DNA of 37,072 nt from Lineus longissimus. Taxonomy: Eukaryota > Nemertea > Pilidiophora > Heteronemertea > Lineidae. This document shows, one piece after another, positions 22,101 to 30,876 of the stretch (the stretch's first letter is position 1; each line of letters opens with the position of its first letter). Made by a program: the position numbers and the translations under genes. Where the stretch lies: positions 18,513,998 to 18,551,069 of the forward strand of contig NC_088314.1 of assembly GCF_910592395.1 (NCBI RefSeq). Reading direction: 5' to 3'. The notes under the pieces are model-generated. The model ran no database searches. It had not been told where the DNA came from and saw only the letters and a list, made by a program, of their open reading frames with translations.

Positions 22101-25100
22101 TATTAACGGCAAAGCATGGGCACCCAAAACGACTGCCAATGCAGGCTTCGTATACTGTGCATGAGAGCATGTACATGTAGCCGGGGTTCGGTCTAACATC
22201 GGTGAACCTGGAGTATTACTTTATTGAGGTGTTGATCCCAAGTCATTCATTTCATAGTCATGTAAGCCACTGAAACCACTTGGGGTATTTTTGAGTAAAC
22301 ATAAAGCTATTTTGCCCCTTACTTCGCTAAAATTAGGTTATGTCTTACTGCTGGGATGCATTAAGTTTCTCTGAACAAGGTTTCATATGTGATGGAGACT
22401 GACCGACATGCCCAATTTTTCTTGCAGATGAAAATGATGGCGAAAAATTTGTGTATATTTATGAGCCTCGCGAAATAGGTAGAGCCTCAATTCATAATCT
22501 GAGCATGTTTTTTCCAATTATTAAAACATCATTTCCTCTGTCTATGTCTCCGTTATGAAACATGATGACACGCAGACCATCTCTCATGAAAACATCACAA
22601 AATAATTTTCGATTTGACACAGTCGACAGAAAGCATACTGGTATGTACAAACAAAGTCATCGAAAATTTGGCCAATTAGCAAATAGTTATTGCACTTAGA
22701 TTAAAATTAAAAGACTCGATTTCTGGTGGTTTGTGTGTTTGTCCTAAGGATGGCCCATGTTACATTTCTGTCTCTCAGTCCCTGCTTAAACCAACTGTGT
22801 TCCCCCTGACGGCTCCAGAAAAAGCTGTATCTCAATGTCAAAAATATCCCTGGTGTTACGGACAAGTGTATAGTAGAGGTCTGTCTTTGCAAAATAGCCC
22901 TCGTCCTTTCTCGGCCTTGACATTGATTCCTAAGTATCATTTGATCATCAACTAATAGTATACTTACGCCACTAGGGCCTATTGCATCGAAAATCAATAC
23001 TTCAAAAATAATACCTGGCCGATTTTACTGGAACAACATTTCTATTGAAACCAACACATCTTTGCGGATGTGGGCGACCCACGTTGGCCTGTACATAGCT
23101 ACCCCAACCTAACCATTTGACGCGCCTGGTGCCTAATTTTGAAACTAATTTAACTGGAGAGGTGAATTAGTCACTGCTTTTGTGTCCTTTCGAAACTCGT
23201 TTCTTTCTGGCTACGATTTCCGTTAATTAAACTTTTTCAAAAGGAATTTTGCTGCTATCAAATCCTCATTAACCTATCTCATGTATTGTGTTTCGAAGAA
23301 GCTTTTCTCCGCCTTACACTGTGCCATTCATTACCACTGGTCGTGTCCCGTTTGAGCGCCGGATCAAGGGCATTGCTTGAAAGGCATCACAGTGTGTCGC
23401 TTGCGGTGAATTTGGCTTCATACAGGTGATCAGGTCACGCACCGTTAATAAAGTTTTAGGCCATTTTACAGTTAAATCGGCTCTACACTGTATCTTCATG
23501 CTTATTACTTTTTTCGAGACGTACTATTACCCGGGGAGGAACGCTTTCACAGCCAAATTGACCGATCCTTGCCTAGCAAACCATTAGATCTTCGTTATAG
23601 GTTTATATGTATGATAATTTCAGGGTTTGGGGTCGTGAAGTATAGGGTGATTTTTGACGGCGTTTTACCCGGGTGTCAAAACAACTGGACTGAACCTTCA
23701 TCATTTTCTTCATTTTAAACACGCCAAATTCACATTAAATAGGAAATACATCCTAAATGGAAATTACCATTCAACTGGTAAAGGTGAAACTGCGCATAGC
23801 ATAGCTTTCAGGCTGTATTGTCGAGCGTAAGCTGATTGGTTTAATACAGGTGCGTGACCATCATATCCCAGCGCGTCCCCGTAAAGTTCCCATCACCATC
23901 ATGTTCCCGTTATTACCCCGTTTTCTTATGTCAGTGTCGTGAGAAGCGAATTTTTGGGCTTATCTACTGGTGTTATTAGGTTAGGGTGCACCATCGCCAA
24001 GGTCCGAGGATGATTTGTCTTGTCATAAAACGACGTGATGTTTAGCAATTTCCTCTTCAAACTGGGGTGACGCCGTGATAATGTTCTTCACCCGAAGACT
24101 GCATAATGAAGAAAGAGGAAGGACATTGTACACGTAGTGTGATCAGAATTCAGGGGGGAAGAAGAAGACACATATTGATATAACTGGCATTCAAGCAGAT
24201 AAACTTACAAAGATCTCGCATCATTGCATGTGTACAAGTATTTGCGCCTTATATAAGCGATGCTACTGATAAAAGCATATCGCTTATTTGCAGAGTCATA
24301 CTCAATGTCATATATTTTAACCAATGTGCCGTTCTTCCTTCTAAGATTTACACGTATCATATTTCTTATTTCAGCTGCGCGGTCGGTATGGGAAAAATCA
24401 ACAGAATTATTACCTTCTAAAGAAAGGTGCTGCGGGTCTAGTACAAGTCAAGTGGTTTTCCTCACACTGGCCACAGCATTTATGTTATTCATATACGATG
24501 GCTTACAGGTCAGTACATGGATTTCTGAAGCGCTTTTTCTTCGTCTTTTGGATCCTCAATATAAGTAAAGCGCCGCGCAAATTGATTTCCTTGCATTCTG
24601 GGCCAAGTCCAGGTTCCGAGTCATCTGGTATTCCTGAATTCCGAGTTCCTCAATGGCTTCCTCGCAAAAATGGCTTTTCCACGGTATACCCAAATATGAT
24701 AGTACGTGTACATGTAATTAACTGACAGGTGCATTCGGAGCTACTGGGCCTGCTATTCTTGTTACAGAGGGACGATGGCCACACTATTCCCCAGATCCGA
24801 ATGCATATGTTGAATCAGGACGTTATCGCGTCTTTAGCAGTAAGGGAGCGCTGTTTTCCTTGCTCGGAATAGCATTCCGCGAAGATGACGTCACTGCAGC
24901 TGCTGCCCTCTATTTCCCCATCGCTGAATTACAGGCAATGTCGGACAAACATGCGGTTTCGTAATGGATTCAGGCTTTCTAACTAGGGCAGTTAGATTCA
25001 ATCTGGCACATGTCCGAGTGTTGGAAATACTACATTTCTCTCTCTGACTCTATGGTATCATTCATGCTAAAAACAATGCAGGGTCAAAGGTAATTGACTT

Positions 25101-28056
25101 TGAAATAAGCTCAAATGCGTAGAAATAAGTGTCGACTGTCACGTGACTAAAACGTCATCAATATCTTATGCAAATGACCTTGTGAGCTATAAATAGTAAC
25201 TTCGCGGAATGCTATTCAGGAATACGATACGACTCGGAACCTGTATTTGGCACATAATGCCCGTAGTTCAGGATTCGGATTCTCCGGGGTGCGTAATTTA
25301 CATTATATTAATTTCCTTTTCTGGTCGTTTCAGTCTGCCTTTGGTGGATATGTTTATGCCTACGCACTAAAAAGTATAGTTGGTTTGAAGAAAACTGAGG
25401 GTGCCTATCTCAACGCATGTTTTTGGGTAAGTAAATTATATTTTTACTTCAAGGTTGTTTGAAATCAAAATCATCACAATCAGCTTGCTGACCCTGACCC
25501 CTGACCCTGACACAGTCCTCTGACCCTGACCTTACTGCGTATTGGTCAATAGCAAGAAAGAGAGGTCGAGGAGCTCGGCCATTGTACATTTTTGGCTCTG
25601 CAGTGCTCATCACTCATTAGCTATTAAGATTTTCTACAAGCCCCAATCTCCAACGCAGTGACGACTGTATAATGTATTGGAATATTGTGCGTGTACGGAG
25701 ACTAGTATCTAAACATAATTAAATTCGTTTAAATTTTGCCCGTTTTTATTTAAATGATAAAATCTCATGAACACTCGCATGCACTTTCCCCCTCCTTGTG
25801 CGCCTCAGTACACCGCAGTACGATTTTGCGTGGTTTTTGCCAATAACATGTTAAAATGTCTTCTTTCAGGGCACGTTTTCGATAGGTCGCCTTCTATCAG
25901 TTTTCGTTGCAACGAAATTTAGCCCGGCGTTCATGTTAATGTGCAATATAGTAAGTATTTCTTTGAGACCCGTTATAATTAAGATAATCACCCATTTTGG
26001 CACAGGATTGACCGAGAAATTAAGATATGTTAATACATCATTTCGTCGAAAAATATGTTTTGAACCCTCAAGTTCCTTGTCATGCACTGACTTCTCGGAA
26101 CGTTCCCGCATCGTTCGAGGGAATGCGTTCAGGAACATGTCAATTGTATGGAAACATGTCGGTGATAAATCGAGAGATTTCGTAAATCTCTTGAATTACA
26201 AATTACTAATTAGGAGCTCGCGTTACTTTTTAATTTGTTATGTATCTTAAGGTTCCGGCCATGCATGCCCACATCCGAGCTTTGGCCTATTGATGAAATG
26301 CGTACGCTACATATATGTATAGCTATAATCCAACCTTGCGTCAGGAATTTTGGCGGAGGCGCAATGACTTCAGGGCCGAGGCGCGTACCTTACGAATTCT
26401 TCTATTTTTTCAGGGCGGAAGTTTATTTTCAATGATTTTGATGGTATCACTCCGCCACGATCACGTGGCGCTGTATATAGGCACGTGTATGTTCGGCATC
26501 TTTCTCAGTAGTATCACGCCCACTGCTTTATCCCTGGCGGAGCAGTACATTGACGTCACATGTAAGTAGAACCCAGTATAGGCTGTATGTTTAGCGCCCC
26601 TTGTGTAGCTCCGTGTCATTGATCAACTGCACTCATAGAAATAAAGGTTTTCGAGCATTTGTAAAACCATTAAAGGGTTTGGGACCAACACAAATATTTA
26701 CTCCGAGATATTTGAACTATAACCTTTTTATTAGAATCCCTATATTGAATGTTTTAAAACCATGTCTATGTCTCCTTCAGCGTCGATAACAGCGGTCATC
26801 GTAACTTTGGCTGCTCTCGGGGAGATGATATTACCAGTCGTTGTAGGGAATGTAAGTACCCCTGCCCCAATCCCACCCACCAGTTCCATCGCCAGCCAAG
26901 CGGTCATCCAACTGACCACCCAACGCTGATGGATCGTGAATCGAACCTTTCTGCAATCCATGCGCCGCGGGGTAGATCGGCTGGAACTTCAACCAACGAA
27001 ATACTTTTCAGGGTCACGAACGGAAAAAAAAACACAATGTTTATCGCGCGGGCTTTGCGGTGGGGATTTTCTCGGCTCAGACTCTCACCGTAACATTTAC
27101 TAGGCTAACGATTTCTCCTGCTTTTCTTACAGCTGTTTGTTATACTAGGCCCTGTTAGTTTCCTGGTGACGGGAGTTATTATGACTGTGTTATCTATCGG
27201 CGTGTTCATGGTCATATGGTGTATCGGGAAAAACTCACCTAAACAATTAGGTAAGGTAAACATCAATTGAAAATTTGACTCGATTCCGAGAGAATCGACT
27301 CAAACTTTAGTGTAAATTCACCATTCGGACGACATCATTGGCGCCAAAAACATTGCACCTCGAATAGAAAAACGTGTTCAACAAGCCAATTCAGACCTTA
27401 AAATCTGCTCTACAACTATTGGTTATCAAATCACTGATATATATATATGATAGGTGGAGAAGAAAAAAATGTATTTCGAACTTTTAGGAGAACTATTTTG
27501 GCAATTCACTCTGCCACCTCATAGTCCTCGTCACAATCCTTATGTGACGAGGACTGATTTTCCAATTGTGACGACGATGAATGGCATTCGAGGGACTAAG
27601 TCCCAGATTCTCGTTCCCTGTAACCCTCTAAGGTTAGATTAGAAAGACGGGTCACTGCGTAGGGTCTGCCGTATCAGACTTCTACTCAAGGATTAGAAAT
27701 AGAGCGTGAGGAAAGACTTACTTTTGAATACCGACACTGCTTTAGGAGATAGCAAAGGACATTTGATGAGTTACCTGTTAATAAAGTCGCACCATACTCC
27801 AAATTGGCCAAAGCTGATCGGGTCCGCCCCACCTGCCAGTAAGAAGTGCCTTTAAATAACATATTAATATTTCCCTACTTTTTCAGCTAAAACAGAAATG
27901 TCAATGGTATGGTGCCATGCATGCTGCCTGAAGCCCAAACTCGACCATGATGAATCCCAGCCGCACACAGTCAAGTATTACTCAAGGATGTCGGAGAGCA
28001 ACAGCAGTATAGAAATGGTTGACCAGAAAAATGAAGAAAAGGTCATGGACTCATAG
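18971..28056 (+). CDS. MFSD4A: MFSD4A-like major facilitator transporter, multi-exon, 5' end missing
   Basis: Gene span covering eleven exons that splice in consistent phase to about 491 residues plus a stop. From established knowledge, MFSD4A is an orphan 12-helix major facilitator family membrane protein related to the sodium-glucose carrier MFSD4B; its substrate is not settled. The match rests on a collinear pattern: AIIPFCKALW and MGCIDCLANVQ, then HFFYGLGAFVSPMIAEPFL, YAFWIMA, a hydrophilic central loop, FIYDGLQ, GRLLSVF, GTCMFGIFLSS, and a final helix followed by a cytoplasmic tail. Vertebrate MFSD4A is about 510 residues and has roughly 80 residues before the first exon here, so the start Met and the first two helices are missing. 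All introns are GT-AG. Symbol given by family similarity, not proven orthology. Confidence 0.9.
19212..19604. repeat. Intronic tandem repeat, about 165-bp unit, 2.4 copies
   Basis: Units start near 19212, 19383 and 19544 with (A)AA(A/C)GCGGCAAAAC followed by CGGTAAAC. The first two continue through ACTGCG(T/C)GG and AATGGTGACTGAC / CAGTGGTGACTGAC; the third stops early. It lies in the intron between exons A and B (19167-19991), which otherwise holds nothing recognisable. Confidence 0.78.
19992..20243 (+). CDS. MFSD4A: MFSD4A-like exon B (TM5, extracellular loop)
   Basis: Acceptor CCTATTTCAG and donor ATG/GTAGGT bound 252 bp, exactly 84 codons, phase 0 at both ends. It carries HFFYGLGAFVSPMIAEPFL, the most diagnostic stretch of the family, then a predicted extracellular loop with NMT and NET glycosylation sequons, and YAFWIMACVM leading into the next helix. 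The frame stays open past the donor to 20399, but the family match stops at the splice site. Confidence 0.92.
20244..21030. other. First half of the intron between exons B and C
   Basis: No exon seen. A GG(G/C)GATTTCTTGTAA word is repeated at about 20386 and 20741 without further structure. The rest of the intron holds a MITE and the duplicated exon listed separately. Confidence 0.5.
21031..21222 (+). mobile_element. MITE of the AGTGGAACC family, copy 1
   Basis: The 192-bp element starts AGTGGAACCTTCCTTAGTGG and ends GAGTGGCTCTACT. It aligns from end to end with the reverse complement of 34567-34729; shared inner words include AATTT(A/G)ACC, GACCTC(C/T)CT, AGGACACC(C/T)CTCT and TTGTCAGT. Non-coding, inserted in the intron between exons B and C. 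Confidence 0.8.
21425..21600 (+). pseudogene. Duplicated copy of transporter exon C, probably decayed
   Basis: A CCACTTTTCTTCCAG acceptor is followed from 21508 by a segment paralogous to exon C, which starts 182 bp later. The translations align: IPISLCSGTLVIDRRSFTHE against IPIPLLVGSLIITRRSFTQA, with one extra codon further on. Similarity includes the intron upstream of the acceptor (from about 21425), so a unit of about 180 bp was duplicated in tandem. It then diverges and reaches a stop near 21643. The only donor-like GT (TTG/GTAGAA, 21586) leaves phase 0, whereas the following exons need phase 1. It is therefore best read as a decayed exon; an alternative exon with another donor is not excluded. 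Confidence 0.75.
21690..21852 (+). CDS. MFSD4A: MFSD4A-like exon C (TM6, start of central loop)
   Basis: Acceptor TTTTCTTCCAG and donor TTAG/GTAGGT bound 163 bp, entering at phase 0 and leaving one base into a codon. It encodes IPIPLLVGSLIITRR, completing the helix begun by exon B (family counterpart LPVPMAVL...), then about 38 hydrophilic residues (VETESNYSITDGK, NQTSEKHTSKAGL) of the central cytoplasmic loop. A weaker donor GCAG/GTTTAG 6 bp upstream would remove two residues in the same phase. Confidence 0.85.
21918..21985 (+). mobile_element. Half copy of the 4855-4992 hairpin MITE
   Basis: GGGAGTTTTCGCAAAGC, CCCGAAACG(C/T)C and TCCCGTTGTTCGA occur in the same order as in the left arm of 4855-4992. 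The right arm is absent. It lies 65 bp inside the intron after exon C. Confidence 0.78.
22428..22478 (+). CDS. MFSD4A: MFSD4A-like candidate 51-bp mini-exon (central loop)
   Basis: A strong acceptor (AATTTTTCTTGCAG) and a donor AATAG/GTAGAG, similar to the GTAGGT donors used by exons B and C, frame 51 bp. In the phase fixed by exons C and D (phase 1 on both sides) it is open and encodes DENDGEKFVYIYEPREI, a charged segment suited to the central cytoplasmic loop. Including or skipping it keeps the frame, so it could be a cassette exon. No direct family motif supports it; the evidence is splice signals, phase and composition. Confidence 0.6.
   Translation: MKMMAKNLCIFMSLAK
22479..24374. other. 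Long intron before exon D
   Basis: No further exon is needed by the frame and none is seen. Only short open frames without domains and no repeat that I can delimit. Confidence 0.5.
24375..24508 (+). CDS. MFSD4A: MFSD4A-like exon D (end of central loop, TM7)
   Basis: Acceptor CTTATTTCAG and donor ACAG/GTCAGT bound 134 bp: two bases completing a codon, then 44 codons. It encodes ARSVWEKSTELLPSKERCC and then the helix VVFLTLATAFMLFIYDGLQ, matching the family's VLFMTDGL segment at the start of the second six-helix half. Confidence 0.9.
24593..25260. mobile_element. Intronic element with 47-bp inverted ends
   Basis: 24593-24639 and 25214-25260 are reverse complements at 40 of 47 positions; the shared core reads CAGGTTCCGAGTC and GTATTCCTGAAT. 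A second nested pair, GAATAGCATTCCGCGAAG at 24867-24884 and its complement at 25200-25217, lies inside. The arrangement suggests a non-autonomous DNA transposon of about 670 bp, possibly itself rearranged, filling most of the intron between exons D and E. No transposase coding is seen. Confidence 0.6.
25334..25426 (+). CDS. MFSD4A: MFSD4A-like exon E (TM7-8 region)
   Basis: Acceptor TCGTTTCAG and donor TTTTGG/GTAAGT bound 93 bp, 31 codons, phase 0 at both ends: SAFGGYVYAYALKS, then a short loop, then AYLNACFW. The family counterpart is the GAYSAFVYSYA ... LPSLFW segment. Confidence 0.92.
25427..25869. other. Intron between exons E and F with a TGACCC microsatellite
   Basis: A short imperfect CTGACC repeat occupies about 25488-25531. 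The remainder is AT-rich with nothing recognisable. Confidence 0.75.
25870..25950 (+). CDS. MFSD4A: MFSD4A-like exon F (GRLLS motif)
   Basis: Acceptor TTCTTTCAG and donor AATATA/GTAAGT bound 81 bp, 27 codons, phase 0. It encodes GTFSIGRLLSVFVATK, the second-half copy of the G-R-L loop motif that is conserved across major facilitator proteins (family counterpart FITLGRLLSIPIS), and the start of the next helix. Confidence 0.92.
25951..26413. other. Intron between exons F and G
   Basis: Open frames cross part of it on both strands, but the family alignment runs directly from exon F to exon G, so no exon is missing. No repeat recognised. Confidence 0.6.
26414..26561 (+). CDS. MFSD4A: MFSD4A-like exon G (TM9-10)
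   Basis: Acceptor TATTTTTTCAG and donor ACAT/GTAAGT bound 148 bp, leaving one base into a codon. It encodes GGSLFSMILMVSL, the turn RHDHVALYIG, and TCMFGIFLSSITPTALSLAEQY, matching the family's GLFLSSTFPSMLAYTE. Confidence 0.93.
26781..26851 (+). CDS. MFSD4A: MFSD4A-like exon H (TM11)
   Basis: Acceptor CTCCTTCAG and donor GAAT/GTAAGT bound 71 bp: two bases completing a Ser codon, then 23 codons reading SITAVIVTLAALGEMILPVV and on to VGN. The GEM(I/V)LP pattern matches the family (GAGVGEMVLQMLVG). Confidence 0.93.
27133..27250 (+). CDS. MFSD4A: MFSD4A-like exon I (TM12)
   Basis: Acceptor TTTTCTTACAG and donor TTAG/GTAAGG bound 118 bp, leaving one base into a codon. It encodes LFVILGPVSFLVTGVIMTVL and the rest of the last helix to FMVIWCIGK, then KNSPKQL at the start of the cytoplasmic tail. 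Confidence 0.92.
27251..27886. other. Last intron, with a short palindrome
   Basis: A perfect 13-bp inverted repeat (AGTCCTCGTCACA / TGTGACGAGGACT) lies at 27523-27555, with a further TGTGACGACG half next to it. Nothing else recognised. Confidence 0.7.
27887..28056 (+). CDS. MFSD4A: MFSD4A-like terminal exon (C-terminal tail)
   Basis: Acceptor CTACTTTTTCAG opens 170 bp: two bases completing an Ala codon, then 55 codons and TAG (28054-28056). The tail is hydrophilic and cytoplasmic in prediction, with a CHACC cysteine cluster near the membrane, YYSRMSESNSS and a charged end KNEEKVMDS. The tail sequence itself is not conserved with vertebrates; frame and phase support it. Confidence 0.88.
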
Positions 28057-29879
28057 GTCAAGGTCAAGATCATTTGGAGCCACGCTTTGGTGCAAATGTC
28101 AAGGTCACATCGTTGACGATGGAATCAGAAAACGTCATCATTTGATTATTCTGTTTGGAGTGTGGAGTTCGGCGGAGTTTGGCGGGAATCAGCCTTTGAT
28201 TCGGTTGACCATATTTTTCGACTTATATGTTTGGGGTACATCATGTGGTTATTTCAAATAGTTTTATAGTAAAAAAGATTGTGAAAAATAGGAGTATGAT
28301 GGCTGCGTTTTACATTGAAAGTAGCAGACATTTTGTGAAATTCTTGAGTTTCACATTTAGGTCAATTTTATTCGGAATCCAGGTGGTAATGACCTACTTT
28401 ACTTTCTGTTGTATTAAACTTGAATTTCAAGAGCTGGTGGTCGGCTTCACAAATTTAAAGGCTATTACTGACCAATTTTGAAAGTAAATTTCAGGTAAAG
28501 AGACGTTCTTATTCTCCAAATGGGGTCACTTGAACCCCCGACATGATGATGCATTTGTGAACATGTTAATACTCCTCCTTATAATTGACCTGAGGCAGGG
28601 AGTGCCTTGCTAAATTGATGATGGAATACAATATTTCTATTGGTTGTGCATAATAAACCATGTGATAGAAAATGTTTTGGGATGCTGTGATTGGTTGTTA
28701 TGTTTCTTGTTAAAATTTCCTCGGAATACGTATTGAATGTATGTATATCTTATAATTCAAACTGCGCTATTGAAATAACGGTTATGGAGCTTTGGAAAAA
28801 CCTGCTGACTTTTTTGGACGGCGCTAGTCAGAGAAGGTTGGAGGACGGGCGGCAATAAAACATAACTTTTTCGGGACTTTATCTTCAAGTGAATATGATC
28901 TGATGAGGACACTGGTCGTTGTGAACGGAGTGCTGTGATATACCACGTTTGGTCAGTCTCAATGTACATGTATTGTGTCGACGCTTTTTTTCCCGGTCTG
29001 GGCGTTTCGGTTCCACAAAGGCATTTTACACGTAATGTTAGTCTTTTGTCCAGGCGTATCTCAACCGGGTAAATAGTACAAATGTACTGTATAATTGTAT
29101 CGTGCTATTTTCTTGACATTTTGATGGTTCGTAGTTTTTCGCGATGTATGATATTCAAGTTGTGATGTTGTATCGAAAACAGATTTCCTATCAGTGCTTC
29201 GTTCTGCGAAGGGGGCAGGTGGTGACCGTCAATTACGTCACGACTCCTCGGCTGTTTTCCTTCCCCTGAGAACTACACTGCTCCAATGCACGCAGTATAT
29301 TACTAAACCAAGTCGAGCATTTTAGAAGACAGAAGAACGTTTTGCTGCAATCATTCAGTAACCTCATTTATTTATCTGTGAAAATGTCATCACTACGTTT
29401 TCCGAAGAAAGGATTTATATCCACCAAGAAAGAAATTATGTATGTAAAAATGTACAGAGAAACTTTGCGGCCGCGACGGAGTCCCGTAACGACGAAAACG
29501 GGTGTGACGTCACTGACGGGTCATCAAATGAGAAGGAGTGTTATGATGAGACTAGTTACACGTTTGTATTGTAGTGTATTCCGTTGCCTCTGTGAGGTTA
29601 GGATAGAAACTATTGTGTATGCTCTCATGATGTCGTACCACACGACAGACGTCTGAATTTCTACGGAACAGTCAGCACTTTCTTCGATTTTTGTTGGAGG
29701 TATATCTTAGAGGTAGAAGTAAGTAAATGGCCGCCATGCCTTTTTACCAATTTTTGAGTAATTTCAAGTATTTTCTTTTTGGGATGCTTCAGAGGAGGCA
29801 CGAGTTCATTGTACAAAAGCCTACGTATTTACATGTTTTCTAAGCCTGACTCACTGACCACCCAAACTCCAAAAATAGG
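28057..29879 (+). other. 3' UTR and intergenic stretch after the transporter gene
   Basis: No coding sequence recognised. The first part should be 3' UTR. AATAAA hexamers occur at 28652-28657 and 28854-28859 and are candidate polyadenylation signals. The remainder up to the hairpin at 29880 shows only short frames. Confidence 0.5.
28652..28859 (+). terminator. Candidate polyadenylation signals for the transporter
   Basis: Two canonical AATAAA hexamers (28652-28657 and 28854-28859) lie 596 and 798 bp after the stop codon. Which one is used cannot be told from sequence. Confidence 0.4.
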
Positions 29880-29993
29880 GAGGTTTCGCAACCGCCCGGT
29901 TAGGCCCTTCGACGACGTTTATCTATTGTTAAGGTAAACTCACACAATAGATAAACGTCGTCGTTGGGCCTAAACGGGTGGTTGCGAAACCTC
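29880..29993. mobile_element. Hairpin element, 50-nt arms
   Basis: Arms 29880-29929 and 29944-29993 are reverse complements at 46 of 50 positions with a 14-nt loop. Outer sequence GAGGTTTCGCAACC; inner CGACGACGTTTATCTATTGT. The outer words resemble those of the 4855 family (GAGTTTTCGCAA ... CCCG), so the two may be distant relatives. Non-coding. Confidence 0.85.
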
Positions 29994-30607
29994 ACTAATA
30001 TCATTTGGCCTCGTCGATTTCGATAATCATTCGACCCAAAAACCTCGGGGATGGGTCGGCATAACGTTCGACGACTTAGACTGCTGTAAACCTATAAATT
30101 TTCGCGGCGCCCGTTTTATTTTTGTAGATTTTGCGAATAACTATACATAACATAAGGGTTACAACTGCGACGATGCAAGGGGCAGTGTTTTGTGATTTGT
30201 TTTCAATTGGGAAAACAGAAGAAATTTCATATTCTGCCAAAATCAAAAAACATTTATTTCAGAAATGTTTGCAATTTGCAATGACAAAAATTCCCGAGAA
30301 ATTCGTTGCTTACAGCATTCTGTAAACAATGGCGATTGAGAAGTTTTTACTCGAAATTTAGACAAGGTGTGAAAATGGCGACCATTAATACTACTTCTTC
30401 TCGATACGATATCAACGGTGATTATGGTACCTAATAAAAGAATAAGATATTGAGAAACGATCGCGTATCTTCTCTTTTTTTCAGAACGAAATAGATTACA
30501 TCTCTGAGGGGTGAGCTTACCTCATGGTGCAGCGTCCGTCATCCGTTAGTAAGGCACGTTGTGACCACATGTCCTGGAGCTGTCGACTTAAAACTTGGTA
30601 CACGTGT
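29994..30607. other. Gene-less stretch
   Basis: No coding sequence or delimitable repeat recognised. Confidence 0.5.
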
Positions 30608-30705
30608 ACGCTATTTAGCCGGTTGAAGGGCGCCTGTGCAAAAGGCCTTTATTACGTCTAAAAGGCCTATGTAAAACAGGAGCACTAAAACCGGCTAAAT
30701 AGCGT
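30608..30705. mobile_element. Small inverted-repeat element, 98 bp
   Basis: Perfect 17-bp inverted ends, ACGCTATTTAGCCGGTT at 30608-30624 and its complement at 30689-30705. The centre contains AAAAGGCCT twice. It sits 172 bp beyond the GPCR stop codon and may be part of that gene's 3' UTR. It also contains, on the minus strand, an AATAAA (complement of 30648-30653). Confidence 0.7.
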
Positions 30706-30876
30706 GTGGCACCTCCGAGACCAATTCGGTCCGGTCTGATTCCTGAGTTTTGCCACCGAGTCTCTTTGCCGGATAACCTATTGTCGAATGTCTTTTCTTC
30801 ACAACTGTCTGGGGCAGAAGTGACGTTGACAGCTGCTCAAGGGAACGGCATCATCCAATGATTATTCTAGTTCCGA

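Noticed and set aside
26937-26947. Minus-strand B-box-like GGTTCGATTCA in an intron
   Set aside because: No matching A box at tRNA spacing and no tail; insufficient for a tRNA or SINE call.
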